A DNA stretch of 64,000 bases, taken from NCBI GenBank assembly GCA_015232575.1, contig JADFZL010000012.1, positions 62,001 to 126,000 on the forward strand. Direction: 5' to 3'. Positions within the stretch are counted from its first letter, which is position 1. Each line of letters starts with the position of its first letter. The stretch is from Candidatus Rifleibacteriota bacterium. Lineage in GTDB: Bacteria > Muiribacteriota > Ozemobacteria > Ozemobacterales > Ozemobacteraceae. The position numbers and the translations under genes are program-made. The notes below the pieces were generated by a model that was not told the DNA's origin, made no database searches, and saw only the letters and a program-made list of their open reading frames with translations. This document shows positions 54,006 through 62,420 of the stretch, piece after piece.

Positions 54006-55277
54006 TTGAAAAAAATTGTATTCGCAGCTGGAATAATTTTACTCGCTTATGTTATCGCAGATTTTCTCAGGACTTCCTCAGAAAAATCAGCGTATTCTGA
54101 TAATTTTGCATATTCTGCAAACAGTGCGACTACTACGAATACGATCACTTCCGAAATTCCTGGAAATTCAAACAATTCAATTAGTTCAAATTCAAAAGCT
54201 TCTCTGAGCCCAGAGCTTTCGTGGCATCAGTACAGGGGCACGCCAGATCTCTCAGCAAAGGTAAAGAAACTTCCGACCGGTACACTTCAACCGGTATGGA
54301 AATTCCAGACAGGCGCTCCGATAAGATCAGGTGCAATAGTTGAAAATGGAAAAGTTTTTTTCACAAACACCAAAGGTCAGATGGGCGCACTGGAACTGAA
54401 TTCAGGTGCGAAAATATGGAGTAAATGTTTATGTGAAACAATTACCTCGACGCCATTGTACATTAATATTAATGACGTACCCCATATATTTTTTGGTACA
54501 AAAAAGGGATACTTCACCGCAATTAATGCTGACTCAGGCGAACTGCTCTACAAATATAAAACAGGAGGAAACATTAATGGCGGTGCCACATATTTCCGAT
54601 CAGGAGATCAGTTTAAAGTACTTTTCGGTTCCTATGATTCGTTTCTCTACTGTCTCGAAGCAGCAACAGGCAGTGAGTCGTGGAAATTTGAAACTGACAA
54701 CTACATAAACGGAACTCCGGCATTATCCGAAAATAAATTCATTCTCGGCGGCTGCGACGGCATTCTGCGCGGCATTGCAACTGAAACAGGAAAGCAGGTT
54801 TTTTCACTTGATCTGGGTTCCTACATACCGTCTTCGCCTGTCTGCGAAGGAAATACTGCATATATTGCACTTCACGACAACAAAATTGTCGCGGTTGATC
54901 TTGCAGCATCAAAAATACTCTGGAAATTTGAACCAGAGGGAAAAGGCGAATTTTTATCACCGCCTGCCATCAGCGAAAACCATATCGTTGCAGCAGACTC
55001 TTCCGGCAGAATCTTTTTTCTTGATAAACAAACAGGAAAAAAATCAGCAGCAGCAAATTTATCAGGGAAACTTGAATCTGAGCCGCTTGTAGACAACAAA
55101 AATCTTATTATCGCTGACCTCGACGGTTTTATTTACTGTTACAATCTGCAATCAGCTGACAGATTGTGGCGTTTTGTACACGGCTCCCCAATAGCCGCTC
55201 CTGTTGCAGTTATTGAACAGCACCTGCTGATCTGCGATCTCGATGGCAATATAACACTATACAGAGCACAGTTGTAG
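54006..55277 (+). CDS. Membrane-anchored PQQ-like beta-propeller protein 4
   Basis: A 423-aa protein with an N-terminal anchor (about 3-20), an Asn/Ser/Thr-rich linker (to about 70) and a BamB/PQQ-like propeller opening with WHQYRG and blades SGAKIWSK, TGSESWKFE, ASKILWKFE and SADRLWRF. I take the TTG at 54006 as start because GAGGA lies five bases upstream; a TTG at 53994 would place that site inside the gene. It is the last gene of the cluster before a repeat-rich gap. Confidence 0.78.
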   Translation: MKKIVFAAGIILLAYVIADFLRTSSEKSAYSDNFAYSANSATTTNTITSEIPGNSNNSISSNSKASLSPELSWHQYRGTPDLSAKVKKLPTGTLQPVWKFQTGAPIRSGAIVENGKVFFTNTKGQMGALELNSGAKIWSKCLCETITSTPLYININDVPHIFFGTKKGYFTAINADSGELLYKYKTGGNINGGATYFRSGDQFKVLFGSYDSFLYCLEAATGSESWKFETDNYINGTPALSENKFILGGCDGILRGIATETGKQVFSLDLGSYIPSSPVCEGNTAYIALHDNKIVAVDLAASKILWKFEPEGKGEFLSPPAISENHIVAADSSGRIFFLDKQTGKKSAAANLSGKLESEPLVDNKNLIIADLDGFIYCYNLQSADRLWRFVHGSPIAAPVAVIEQHLLICDLDGNITLYRAQL

Positions 55278-55340
55278 GCTTTGTCCGCAGATTGAAGAGG
55301 ATAAAGGATAAAGGATAAAAGAGAAAAGATTAAAAGCTGT

Positions 55341-55375
55341 CCGCAGATTACGCAGATTTCGCCGATTTCGCCGAT
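55341..55375. repeat. CGCAGATT-type tandem repeat
   Basis: CCGCAGATTACGCAGATTTC followed by GCCGATTTCGCCGAT, a 9-bp-period repeat. A related copy lies at 56360. From memory, this repeat is widespread between genes in many bacterial phyla. Confidence 0.75.
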
Positions 55376-55503
55376 AAAGTGAACAAAAGAAAAAACCTGG
55401 GGAAGACGATGAGTGTTTATGCTACAGTGTCACAAAAATACGCTTTTGAATAATCATACACGACGTGTTATATTTTTGAAAGTTTTTTTTCGTGGAGGGA
55501 GTC

Positions 55504-55554
55504 ATGATATTATCTTTTATCTGCTTGAAGTCCTTTTTTAAGAAGTTTTATTGA
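55504..55554 (+). CDS. Possible 16-aa leader peptide
   Basis: ATG preceded by GGAGGGAG, then 15 codons (MILSFICLKSFFKKFY) and TGA. A weak CCGC/GCGG hairpin follows before the ABC transporter gene. Strong ribosome site and position suggest a leader, but no attenuator is clear. Confidence 0.3.
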   Translation: MILSFICLKSFFKKFY

Positions 55555-55638
55555 GACAAATCCGAGTAGACGTGGCATCTTGCCGCGTTTCTCTTAAGCG
55601 GCTGGAAGCCAATTCTACATAAGGTGTGCGGGAAATTT

Positions 55639-56319
55639 ATGCAGGAAATATTAGTCAAAATTGTGGATGTTCATAAAACATATCACCCCGAAGCTGGACC
55701 TGTCGAGGTTCTCAGAGGTGCAAATTTGAATGTCTGTTCCGGTCAGTCAGTCGCAATCATCGGACCTTCCGGCTGCGGAAAATCTACACTGCTGAATCTG
55801 ATTGCAGGTTTGCATAAACCAGACAGAGGCCGCATCGAAATTAACGGACAAAACCTTATTGAAATGTCTGACAAAGAAATGGAAAATTTCCGAGCTACCA
55901 AAATTGGCATTGTTTTTCAGCATCACCACCTGCTCATGCAGTGTACCGCAATTGAAAATGTTTTGCTGCCTACTCTGCCATTGTCAATGAATACAAAGGA
56001 AGCTTTTAATCGTGCCAGTGAACTTCTCGAACGTGTAGGACTTTCCAGCAGGGCGCACCATTTTCCTTCGCAACTTTCAGGCGGAGAACAACACCGCGTT
56101 GCAATCGCCCGGGCACTGATAAATCATCCGACACTCTTACTTGCAGACGAACCAACCGGATTCCTCGAACCATCAATGGGAAAAGAAATTGTCAAACTGC
56201 TCGCGTCTAATCGCGATTATACGCTTATCACCGTTACTCATGCTGATTATGTTGCTGGCGCAATGGATGCTACATTCAGCCTCGAAGGCGGTAAAATTAA
56301 TGCTTTGAATCACAAATAA
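55639..56319 (+). CDS. LolD/MacB-type ABC transporter ATP-binding protein
   Basis: A 226-aa ATPase that powers the FtsX-type permease encoded 500 bases downstream. Walker A is GPSGCGKST, the Q-loop VFQHHHLLM, the signature LSGGEQHRVAIARAL and Walker B LLLADEPTG. The D-loop reads FLEP where most relatives have SLD or NLD. I use the ATG at 55639 (GGGA six bases upstream); a GTG at 55624 is possible. The family extracts lipoproteins or acts as mechanotransmitter with MacB-like permeases. Confidence 0.9.
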   Translation: MQEILVKIVDVHKTYHPEAGPVEVLRGANLNVCSGQSVAIIGPSGCGKSTLLNLIAGLHKPDRGRIEINGQNLIEMSDKEMENFRATKIGIVFQHHHLLMQCTAIENVLLPTLPLSMNTKEAFNRASELLERVGLSSRAHHFPSQLSGGEQHRVAIARALINHPTLLLADEPTGFLEPSMGKEIVKLLASNRDYTLITVTHADYVAGAMDATFSLEGGKINALNHK

Positions 56320-56359
56320 CCTTGGCAAAAGACAAGACAAGAAAAGAAAAGATTTTTTT

Positions 56360-56389
56360 CCGCAGATTTCGCAGATTACGCAGATTAAG
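56360..56389. repeat. CGCAGATT-type tandem repeat
   Basis: CCGCAGATTTCGCAGATTAC followed by GCAGATTAAG, same family as 55341-55375. Confidence 0.75.
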
Positions 56390-56408
56390 TATACAAAATC
56401 TTAAATAT

Positions 56409-56530
56409 GGGGGCAAACTTGCATGTTAACTTTGTGGGGGGCTGTCATCTCGAACGAATGTGAGAGATCTCATAAATGCGAGATTTCTCCCTTTGGTCGA
56501 AATGACATTGACTACGACTCCTTTATTAAG
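56409..56530. repeat. Extended TGTCATTTCGA-family repeat copy
   Basis: The core 56443-56507 (TGTCATCTCGAACGAATG ... GGTCGAAATGACA) is flanked on the left by CAAACTTGCATGTTAACTTT and on the right by GACTCCTTTATTAAGG. Both flanks recur around the copy at 63907, so the mobile unit is longer than the core. Confidence 0.8.
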
Positions 56531-56684
56531 GAAAAGAAAAAGCGATTAATTTGATTTTGGTTTTATGAAATTTCCTGAGGAGATTCAATTATTGGATGAT
56601 AAAATATGTATAGGCGCAGTTAAAAATATAAACCTGTTTTTCAAGACCGTAGCAATGTTGCTGAGCAGATATAAAAAAACACGA

Positions 56685-56726
56685 TTTTCTCTCTGTTTTT
56701 CTCTGTGCCTCTGCGTCTCTGCATGA
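56685..56726. repeat. CTCTGTG-type intergenic repeat
   Basis: CTCTGTTTTTCTCTGTGCCT followed by CTGCGTCTCTGCATGA. Its minus-strand reading gives the peptide HAETQRHREKQR, a well-known false-protein signature of this repeat type. Confidence 0.7.
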
Positions 56727-56815
56727 GATAATCTTTTCAGCAGGAGCAATGTTACTAGCTTGATTATAAAGATTAAAGAGTTCAAGAGATTATAAGGATT
56801 GATTTCAATAAGAAT

Positions 56816-59800
56816 ATGAGTATATCAAAGGGATTTTCACTGTCGCGGCTTGTACTTAGAACCTTGTCATACTACCGGGGTGAAATTTTTGTAACTGCGA
56901 TAGCGGCGGCGATATGTTCAATGGTTATTACCGGCACTCTTGTAACGGGTAATTCTGTACAACACTCGCTGGAAAAAATATCTGCCGAAAGTCTTGGATC
57001 TGTCAAAACTGCTGTCACTATACAAAACAAAGGTATTACATCAGGCAGTATCGAAAAGCTTAAAAAATTGCATTGCGATTCAATCGCACAAGCAATTATG
57101 ACAAATGGATATCTCGGATCTTCTGACGGCAATCGCTCAGTCGCAATTTCACTCTACGGAATTGATAGCAGTTTTTTCAAATTAGCAGCAAATTCGACGC
57201 TCAGAAAAGATATTCCTGAACTTAAGGCTCATGAAATAATAATCAACCGCAGCACAGCTGACCATCTTGGAGTCAAAGCGTCCGACAGTGTTGTACTTAG
57301 ATTTTTTAAGCAGTCTGAAATGCCCGGAGATGCGCCATTTTCTCTTTCCAGAAATGATGTGAAGACCATCAAACTGAAAGTCTCTGCAATTTTAGAATCA
57401 TCTGCCGGTGGCAATTTCGACATGCATGTTTCACAGATGCTTCCGATGAACGGATTTTTAGATATAAACTTTCTGGGCAAACTTCTGGGAAACTCCAACC
57501 GGGCAAATCTGGTTGTTTCGACTCTTGAAAGCGGACTTTCAACTAAAATCGCAGACGTTTTACAACTTGAAGATTATGATTTGAAGCTTTCCTCTGCTGA
57601 TTCCAGTCTGGAATTAAGATCAGACAATGTTTTCATATCCGATTCACTTGAAAAAACAATTGATGAAGCAGCACTCAAAACAGGAATTCCAACGAAAAAA
57701 GTTTTCGGTTACTTTGTTAACTCATTTCAATGCGGAGTCAGTTCTGTTCCATACTCTTTCATTGCCGGAATCGAAGAATCCCCGCTTCCTGATGACTGCA
57801 AAGATGATGAAATTGTAATAAACCGCTGGCTTGCCGACGAACTGAGCGCTTCAGAAGGCGACGAAATTATTATTTCTGCATATATTACCGGAAATTTTGG
57901 CGTATTATCTGAAAGGACAGATAAATTCAGACTTAAAGTAATTATTCCCATGGAAGGAGCAGCACTGAATCGTTCTTTTATTCCGAGGTTTCCGGGAATG
58001 GAAGACGCCGAAACCTGCAACGACTGGGACCCCGATCTACCCATCGATTTAAAGCGCGTCAGGCAAGTCGACGAAGACTACTGGTACAAGTACAACGGAC
58101 TTCCCAAAGCTTTTATAAAACTTAGCACGGCAAAAAAGATCTGGGGAAACCGCTTTGGCAGCATAACACTCGTAAAATTCAAAGAAGCAAATCAAAAAAA
58201 ACTCGAAAGCGCCCTTTTATCATCACTCTCACCCACTTCAAACATTTCAGATATTTCAAACATTTCATATACTCCAGTTGTTTCAAGTATTTCAACATCT
58301 TCAAAAATTCCAGTATTCTCCACATCTTCCATGACTTCCCTGCTTCCAGTAGTTTCCCCAACTCCAACAGTTTCCGTGACTTCCGTCCATTCCATTGTTC
58401 CAGTAGCTTCACCAACTCAATCAGTTTCCAAGCCTTCCGTGCATTCCATTGTTCCAGTAGCTTCACCAACTCCCTCAGTTTCCGTGCCTTCCGTGCATTC
58501 CGTGGTTCCAGTAGCCTCCCAAAATCCATCAGTTTCCGTGCCTTCCGTGTATTCCGTGGTTCCAGTTTCCCCAACTCCAGCTTCCATGCCCTCCGTGGTT
58601 CCATATTTTCCTGAAGTTCCTTTGAAAGCAGATGTACTACACGAAAGAAATTTGTACGCAGAAAAAGCAAACGGTACATCAAAAGCAATTGATTTCACAA
58701 TGCTGTTTATGGGACTTGGCTTTTTTATAATTCTTGCTGCACTTCTATTGACAGCACTTCTGTTCGCTTTATATCTTGAAAGACGTCAGATTGAGCTTTC
58801 TATTATGCAGATTTTTGGCTTCAATCGCCGAAAGATCATTCAGCAGTTACTGGCTGAAGCGGCAGTCATTTCAATCATCGGCACTGTTCCGGGAATTATT
58901 CTGGGAATTATTTATGCCTGGGGAATGCTTAATCTGCTGCAAACAGTCTGGCATGGTGCAGTTAATATTCCTGAAATTGATCTATTCATAAACTACTACG
59001 CTCTCTCCGCCGGATTCTTTCTTTCAGTTGGCGCATCTATCTTTGCACTGGCAGTTACCCTGAGAAACTTTTTCAAAACTCCGAAAGCTGATATTCTGAG
59101 TAAAGAGACTGAACTCACACTGAAGCCTTGCGTCAGCATCAGAATCCCGCTAGCAGCACTTGTACTAAGCTTTACTCCGATATTTTTTTCAGCCGGTACA
59201 GATGGAGCAATGAAGTCTGCACTTTTTTTCGCTGCCGGATTATTAATACTCTTTTTTACAACACAGGCTTCAGCATGGCTGATAATAAGGCTTTCCAACC
59301 GTCCGGCAATGCTTTCAATAAGCACACTGGCCCTGAAAAATGCTGTCAGAAAGTTTGACCGCAGCATGTCCGTAATAAGAATAATAGCCTGCTCAATATT
59401 TCTGATTCTTGCAGTATCAGCAAATCACAAAGGTACTCCTGCCGATCCGCACCGTACAATATCCGGAACCGGCGGATTTTCGATGTATTCCGAAACAGCT
59501 GTCCCACTTTTCGGAGACATTAATTCCCGCGAAGTACGTTATTCGCTGAAACTTGATGATCTTCCTGAAAAAACCAGAATTGTACAAATTCCATTGGCAG
59601 AGGGAAGCGACGCAAGTTGTCTGAATCTGAACAGAGTTTCCATACCATCTTTTCTGGGAATTGATCCGGAAACTTTTACTGACAGATTTACTTTCAGCTC
59701 ATCAGCACCTGGTCTGAAAAAAAGCTGGCAGGTACTGAATCATGATTTCGGTGACCCATTTATTATTCCTGCTGTCGCTGATGCAGACGTTATTCGCTGG

Positions 59801-60430
59801 AACCTTGGAATGGCATTGGGTGACGAACTGAAAATCGAATCATCAAACGGACAGATCTTCCGAATCAGGTTAATTGCCGGTCTCGAAAACTCAATTCTGC
59901 AGGGAAAAATTCTCATTTCGCAGAAAAATTTTTACCGTTTGTGGCCCGATTCCAAAGGAAGCAGAGTTTTTCTTACACAGACTTCTCCGGGCACTGAAGA
60001 ATCTGCCATGAAAGTTATTTCAACAGCAATTCAGCGTTTCGGTGCACACATCGAATCAACTTCCGCAAGAATTGCCAGCTTTAACCGCGTACAAAACACA
60101 TATCTATCCATATTCCTTGCTCTGGGCATAATTGGTTTGATATTGGGCTGCGGAAGCCTTGCTGCACTGATTTTACGCAATATTCTTGAACGAAAAAATG
60201 AGCTGGAATATCTGAGAATTATCGGATTCAGTAAACAAACCATTGATTCTCTGTTATTCAGAGAGCACGCCCTGCTGTTTGCAGCAGGGCTTATTAGTGG
60301 CATTATTTCATCAACAATTGCCGGACAACTTCCACTTTATGAAATTACTGCGATTACAATCATGTTAACAATATCGGGTCTTACAGCAATTTTCACAGGA
60401 ATACACAGAAGCGCATTTAACCATTCCTGA
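56816..60430 (+). CDS. Large FtsX/MacB-type ABC permease (1204 aa)
   Basis: The membrane partner of the ATPase at 55639. A membrane helix near 20-45, a large extracytoplasmic part, an FtsX core with helices near 625-655, 675-705 and 725-760 (RRQIELSIMQIFGFNRRKII coupling motif), further helices, a second extracytoplasmic domain, and a second FtsX core near the C-terminus (RKNELEYLRIIGFSKQTI). This duplicated layout matches large permeases of the LolCE/YtrF/macrolide-export superfamily. Just before the first FtsX core a Ser/Pro/Val tandem repeat (about residues 506-593) is inserted. The cargo is unknown. Confidence 0.85.
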   Translation: MSISKGFSLSRLVLRTLSYYRGEIFVTAIAAAICSMVITGTLVTGNSVQHSLEKISAESLGSVKTAVTIQNKGITSGSIEKLKKLHCDSIAQAIMTNGYLGSSDGNRSVAISLYGIDSSFFKLAANSTLRKDIPELKAHEIIINRSTADHLGVKASDSVVLRFFKQSEMPGDAPFSLSRNDVKTIKLKVSAILESSAGGNFDMHVSQMLPMNGFLDINFLGKLLGNSNRANLVVSTLESGLSTKIADVLQLEDYDLKLSSADSSLELRSDNVFISDSLEKTIDEAALKTGIPTKKVFGYFVNSFQCGVSSVPYSFIAGIEESPLPDDCKDDEIVINRWLADELSASEGDEIIISAYITGNFGVLSERTDKFRLKVIIPMEGAALNRSFIPRFPGMEDAETCNDWDPDLPIDLKRVRQVDEDYWYKYNGLPKAFIKLSTAKKIWGNRFGSITLVKFKEANQKKLESALLSSLSPTSNISDISNISYTPVVSSISTSSKIPVFSTSSMTSLLPVVSPTPTVSVTSVHSIVPVASPTQSVSKPSVHSIVPVASPTPSVSVPSVHSVVPVASQNPSVSVPSVYSVVPVSPTPASMPSVVPYFPEVPLKADVLHERNLYAEKANGTSKAIDFTMLFMGLGFFIILAALLLTALLFALYLERRQIELSIMQIFGFNRRKIIQQLLAEAAVISIIGTVPGIILGIIYAWGMLNLLQTVWHGAVNIPEIDLFINYYALSAGFFLSVGASIFALAVTLRNFFKTPKADILSKETELTLKPCVSIRIPLAALVLSFTPIFFSAGTDGAMKSALFFAAGLLILFFTTQASAWLIIRLSNRPAMLSISTLALKNAVRKFDRSMSVIRIIACSIFLILAVSANHKGTPADPHRTISGTGGFSMYSETAVPLFGDINSREVRYSLKLDDLPEKTRIVQIPLAEGSDASCLNLNRVSIPSFLGIDPETFTDRFTFSSSAPGLKKSWQVLNHDFGDPFIIPAVADADVIRWNLGMALGDELKIESSNGQIFRIRLIAGLENSILQGKILISQKNFYRLWPDSKGSRVFLTQTSPGTEESAMKVISTAIQRFGAHIESTSARIASFNRVQNTYLSIFLALGIIGLILGCGSLAALILRNILERKNELEYLRIIGFSKQTIDSLLFREHALLFAAGLISGIISSTIAGQLPLYEITAITIMLTISGLTAIFTGIHRSAFNHS
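58331..58594 (+). repeat. 54-bp tandem repeat within the permease gene
   Basis: Five units (54, 54, 54, 54 and 48 bp) encode the 18-residue motif VHSIVPVASPTPSVSVPS and variants. Units start at 58331, 58385, 58439, 58493 and 58547. The preceding 100 bases are a more diverged Ser/Thr-rich extension. All units are multiples of three. Confidence 0.92.
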
Positions 60431-60440
60431 AGTTTCGTTG

Positions 60441-62285
60441 TCAGTCTAACTGTCTCGGACGAGTGAGAAGCAGTCCTTCGGGATGACCAGTTCTTTCGCT
60501 CTCTCTGACAATTTTAGAAAGCGGGTTTATCATGCCTCTGATCACCGGGTAATCTTCGCCGTCAGGAGTTTTAATGCTTATGGAAAGCTTCGGATTGCAC
60601 GATTCGAGGGGAATTCCTTCCTCAGTCAGCCCGAATGCCTTAACAAGATCATTTCTGCGGGAAAGCATTTTTTCGACACCAAGTTTCTGAGAATATGACG
60701 GCCAGCCACTTTCCGCGAAGATTCTTTCAAGATCAGCTCTTCGCAATTTTCCTATTCTGCGAGCCATCCAGCGGGCATCAGAATATGTACAATTGTACCA
60801 GCACTGAGGAAGAAAAATTGGATGCAGATTCATCGACTTGACGTTCAGGACCTCTGTGACGCAGTTTGGTGAAAGAGTCGAGAGACAGCCTGAAGAATAT
60901 GGTCCAGCAAAAGAGGCACCCATATCAGAAATAAATTCAACGTACTTTTTGAATTCTCCGGTTTCTCTGTCTGCAAGAAGCCCGCTGCATGCATTGTCTT
61001 CCTTTGCATCAGGGTTATTTATCCAGGTGTTGAAAATAAGAAAAGACCGCCCTACCCTGTCATCAAGCGAATTACCTCGATTCAAATCTATTCCGCCAAG
61101 GCGCTTCAATACCGGGCTATCAAGAGATAACTGGCATTCTTTAAATGCAAGATAAATGCAGCCAAGATACTTCGAATCAATAGAATCGCGTTCAAGCATA
61201 GCCTCATCAACACGCCCTGTTCCAACAATTTTCCCGTTGGCGTCGGCAATGAAAGGCTTTTCAACGATATATCTGTTAAGATGAAACTTGAATTTTGATT
61301 CCAACATTATTTTTTCGAGAGCCGCTCTATCAGAAGGCGAATCGCTGCTGCCAGATGCAGGAAGAATAAGAAGAGTTTCCGCCGGACCAGAGTAAAATTT
61401 CATATCAGCGTATGCGCTCCCAACATCAATCGCAAGGCGTGTCGCAACAACATCTGAATGAACTTCATCACCCCATTTGACGCGCCATGTCAATCCATAG
61501 CGGTCTTTGGCTTTCAGCTTGGGTGAAGATGCGTCGGTTTTCAATTCATCAAAAAAAAGAATTCTTCTGGCATAATTCAAATCGAAACTGCTGGTTTTCT
61601 TTTTTCCGAATTTTCTTATCAATTGTGTCATATCATTCAGAAAAGCAGAGTAATGGTTTCCTGGAAGCGACTGAGTTATCGCCGGATGATCTTTCGAAGG
61701 CTCCAGCATTGATATCTGAATTGGCGTCATAGCAGCGAGTTCAGATACAGAAACTGTTTTGCCAGTTTTCGGATTAACAAGTCCGCGCGCTTCAAGTTTG
61801 GCCTTAACGGCACCAACAGGACGATTTAATGCTGGTTCCCTTGTAGTAAGCTTGAATGGCCCGAAAAGAAAATTATTGCTGCATTTCCATCCAAGAACAA
61901 GAATTGGCGGATCTGTATATGGATTAATCTGAGCCAATGTTGAATAGTGAAGCCTCTGAAGACGTGCAAATGTCGCAGCAAGCGTGGCAAGCGGTTCGTT
62001 TTTTTCAATTCTCACAAGCAATTCTTCTGCAATCGAAATCATCATCTGATAAGCCACAGTCACAGAATTGCCATCGATTTTATCCGGTCTGTCAGGATAC
62101 TTTTTTTCGAGGTTTTTTCTGCTTTCTACTTGTTCACGCTTTATTTCAGCAAGGAAATCAGAAACATTCTCTTTTGTACATTGTTTAAAATTATAATCTT
62201 TCAATGCTTCAAAATCGGCTTTTGCTATGCTTGAAAAGAACAAAACACATAAAAAAATAAGAAGAACTGATACTCTTTGTTTCAC
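60441..62285 (-). CDS. Exported protein of unknown function (614 aa)
   Basis: Signal peptide (residues 1-23, ending AKA) and a mature part with several Cys (for example CTKENV, GWKCSNN, DNACSG, SGCLSTLSPNC, QCWYNC). I do not recognise a family or catalytic motif. The start is GTG with GGGGGTG seven bases upstream. It follows the clostripain-like gene on the same strand after a terminator, and converges with the permease gene with only 10 bases between the stops. Confidence 0.7.
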   Translation of the reverse strand: MKQRVSVLLIFLCVLFFSSIAKADFEALKDYNFKQCTKENVSDFLAEIKREQVESRKNLEKKYPDRPDKIDGNSVTVAYQMMISIAEELLVRIEKNEPLATLAATFARLQRLHYSTLAQINPYTDPPILVLGWKCSNNFLFGPFKLTTREPALNRPVGAVKAKLEARGLVNPKTGKTVSVSELAAMTPIQISMLEPSKDHPAITQSLPGNHYSAFLNDMTQLIRKFGKKKTSSFDLNYARRILFFDELKTDASSPKLKAKDRYGLTWRVKWGDEVHSDVVATRLAIDVGSAYADMKFYSGPAETLLILPASGSSDSPSDRAALEKIMLESKFKFHLNRYIVEKPFIADANGKIVGTGRVDEAMLERDSIDSKYLGCIYLAFKECQLSLDSPVLKRLGGIDLNRGNSLDDRVGRSFLIFNTWINNPDAKEDNACSGLLADRETGEFKKYVEFISDMGASFAGPYSSGCLSTLSPNCVTEVLNVKSMNLHPIFLPQCWYNCTYSDARWMARRIGKLRRADLERIFAESGWPSYSQKLGVEKMLSRRNDLVKAFGLTEEGIPLESCNPKLSISIKTPDGEDYPVIRGMINPLSKIVRESERTGHPEGLLLTRPRQLD

Positions 62286-62364
62286 TGTGTTGCACCCCCA
62301 ATTATTATATTTTATACAATATTTTTATTTTCTGCAATATGCATAAAAGAGCTTGATTACAGCG

Positions 62365-62406
62365 AAAACCCCTGCTTCAGGCTAAGAGCTGTGAAACAGG
62401 GGTTTT
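62365..62406 (-). terminator. Terminator after the clostripain-like gene (works on both strands)
   Basis: AAAACCCCTG (62365-62374) and CAGGGGTTTT (62397-62406), a perfect 10-bp stem ending in T-runs on either strand. It lies 15 bases past the stop codon of the minus-strand gene. Confidence 0.85.
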
Positions 62407-62420
62407 TCTTTAAATTAACT

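Noticed and set aside
43625-55277. PQQ-dependent alcohol dehydrogenases
   Set aside because: Propeller repeats alone do not show PQQ binding. I saw no convincing catalytic Asp/calcium site and no pqq genes nearby.
56585-56785. 66-aa minus-strand frame containing HAETQRHREKQR
   Set aside because: Known type of false protein from a widespread intergenic repeat.
58179-58688. Minus-strand frames with ARKARKL repeats
   Set aside because: Antisense reading of the Ser/Pro/Val repeat in the permease gene.
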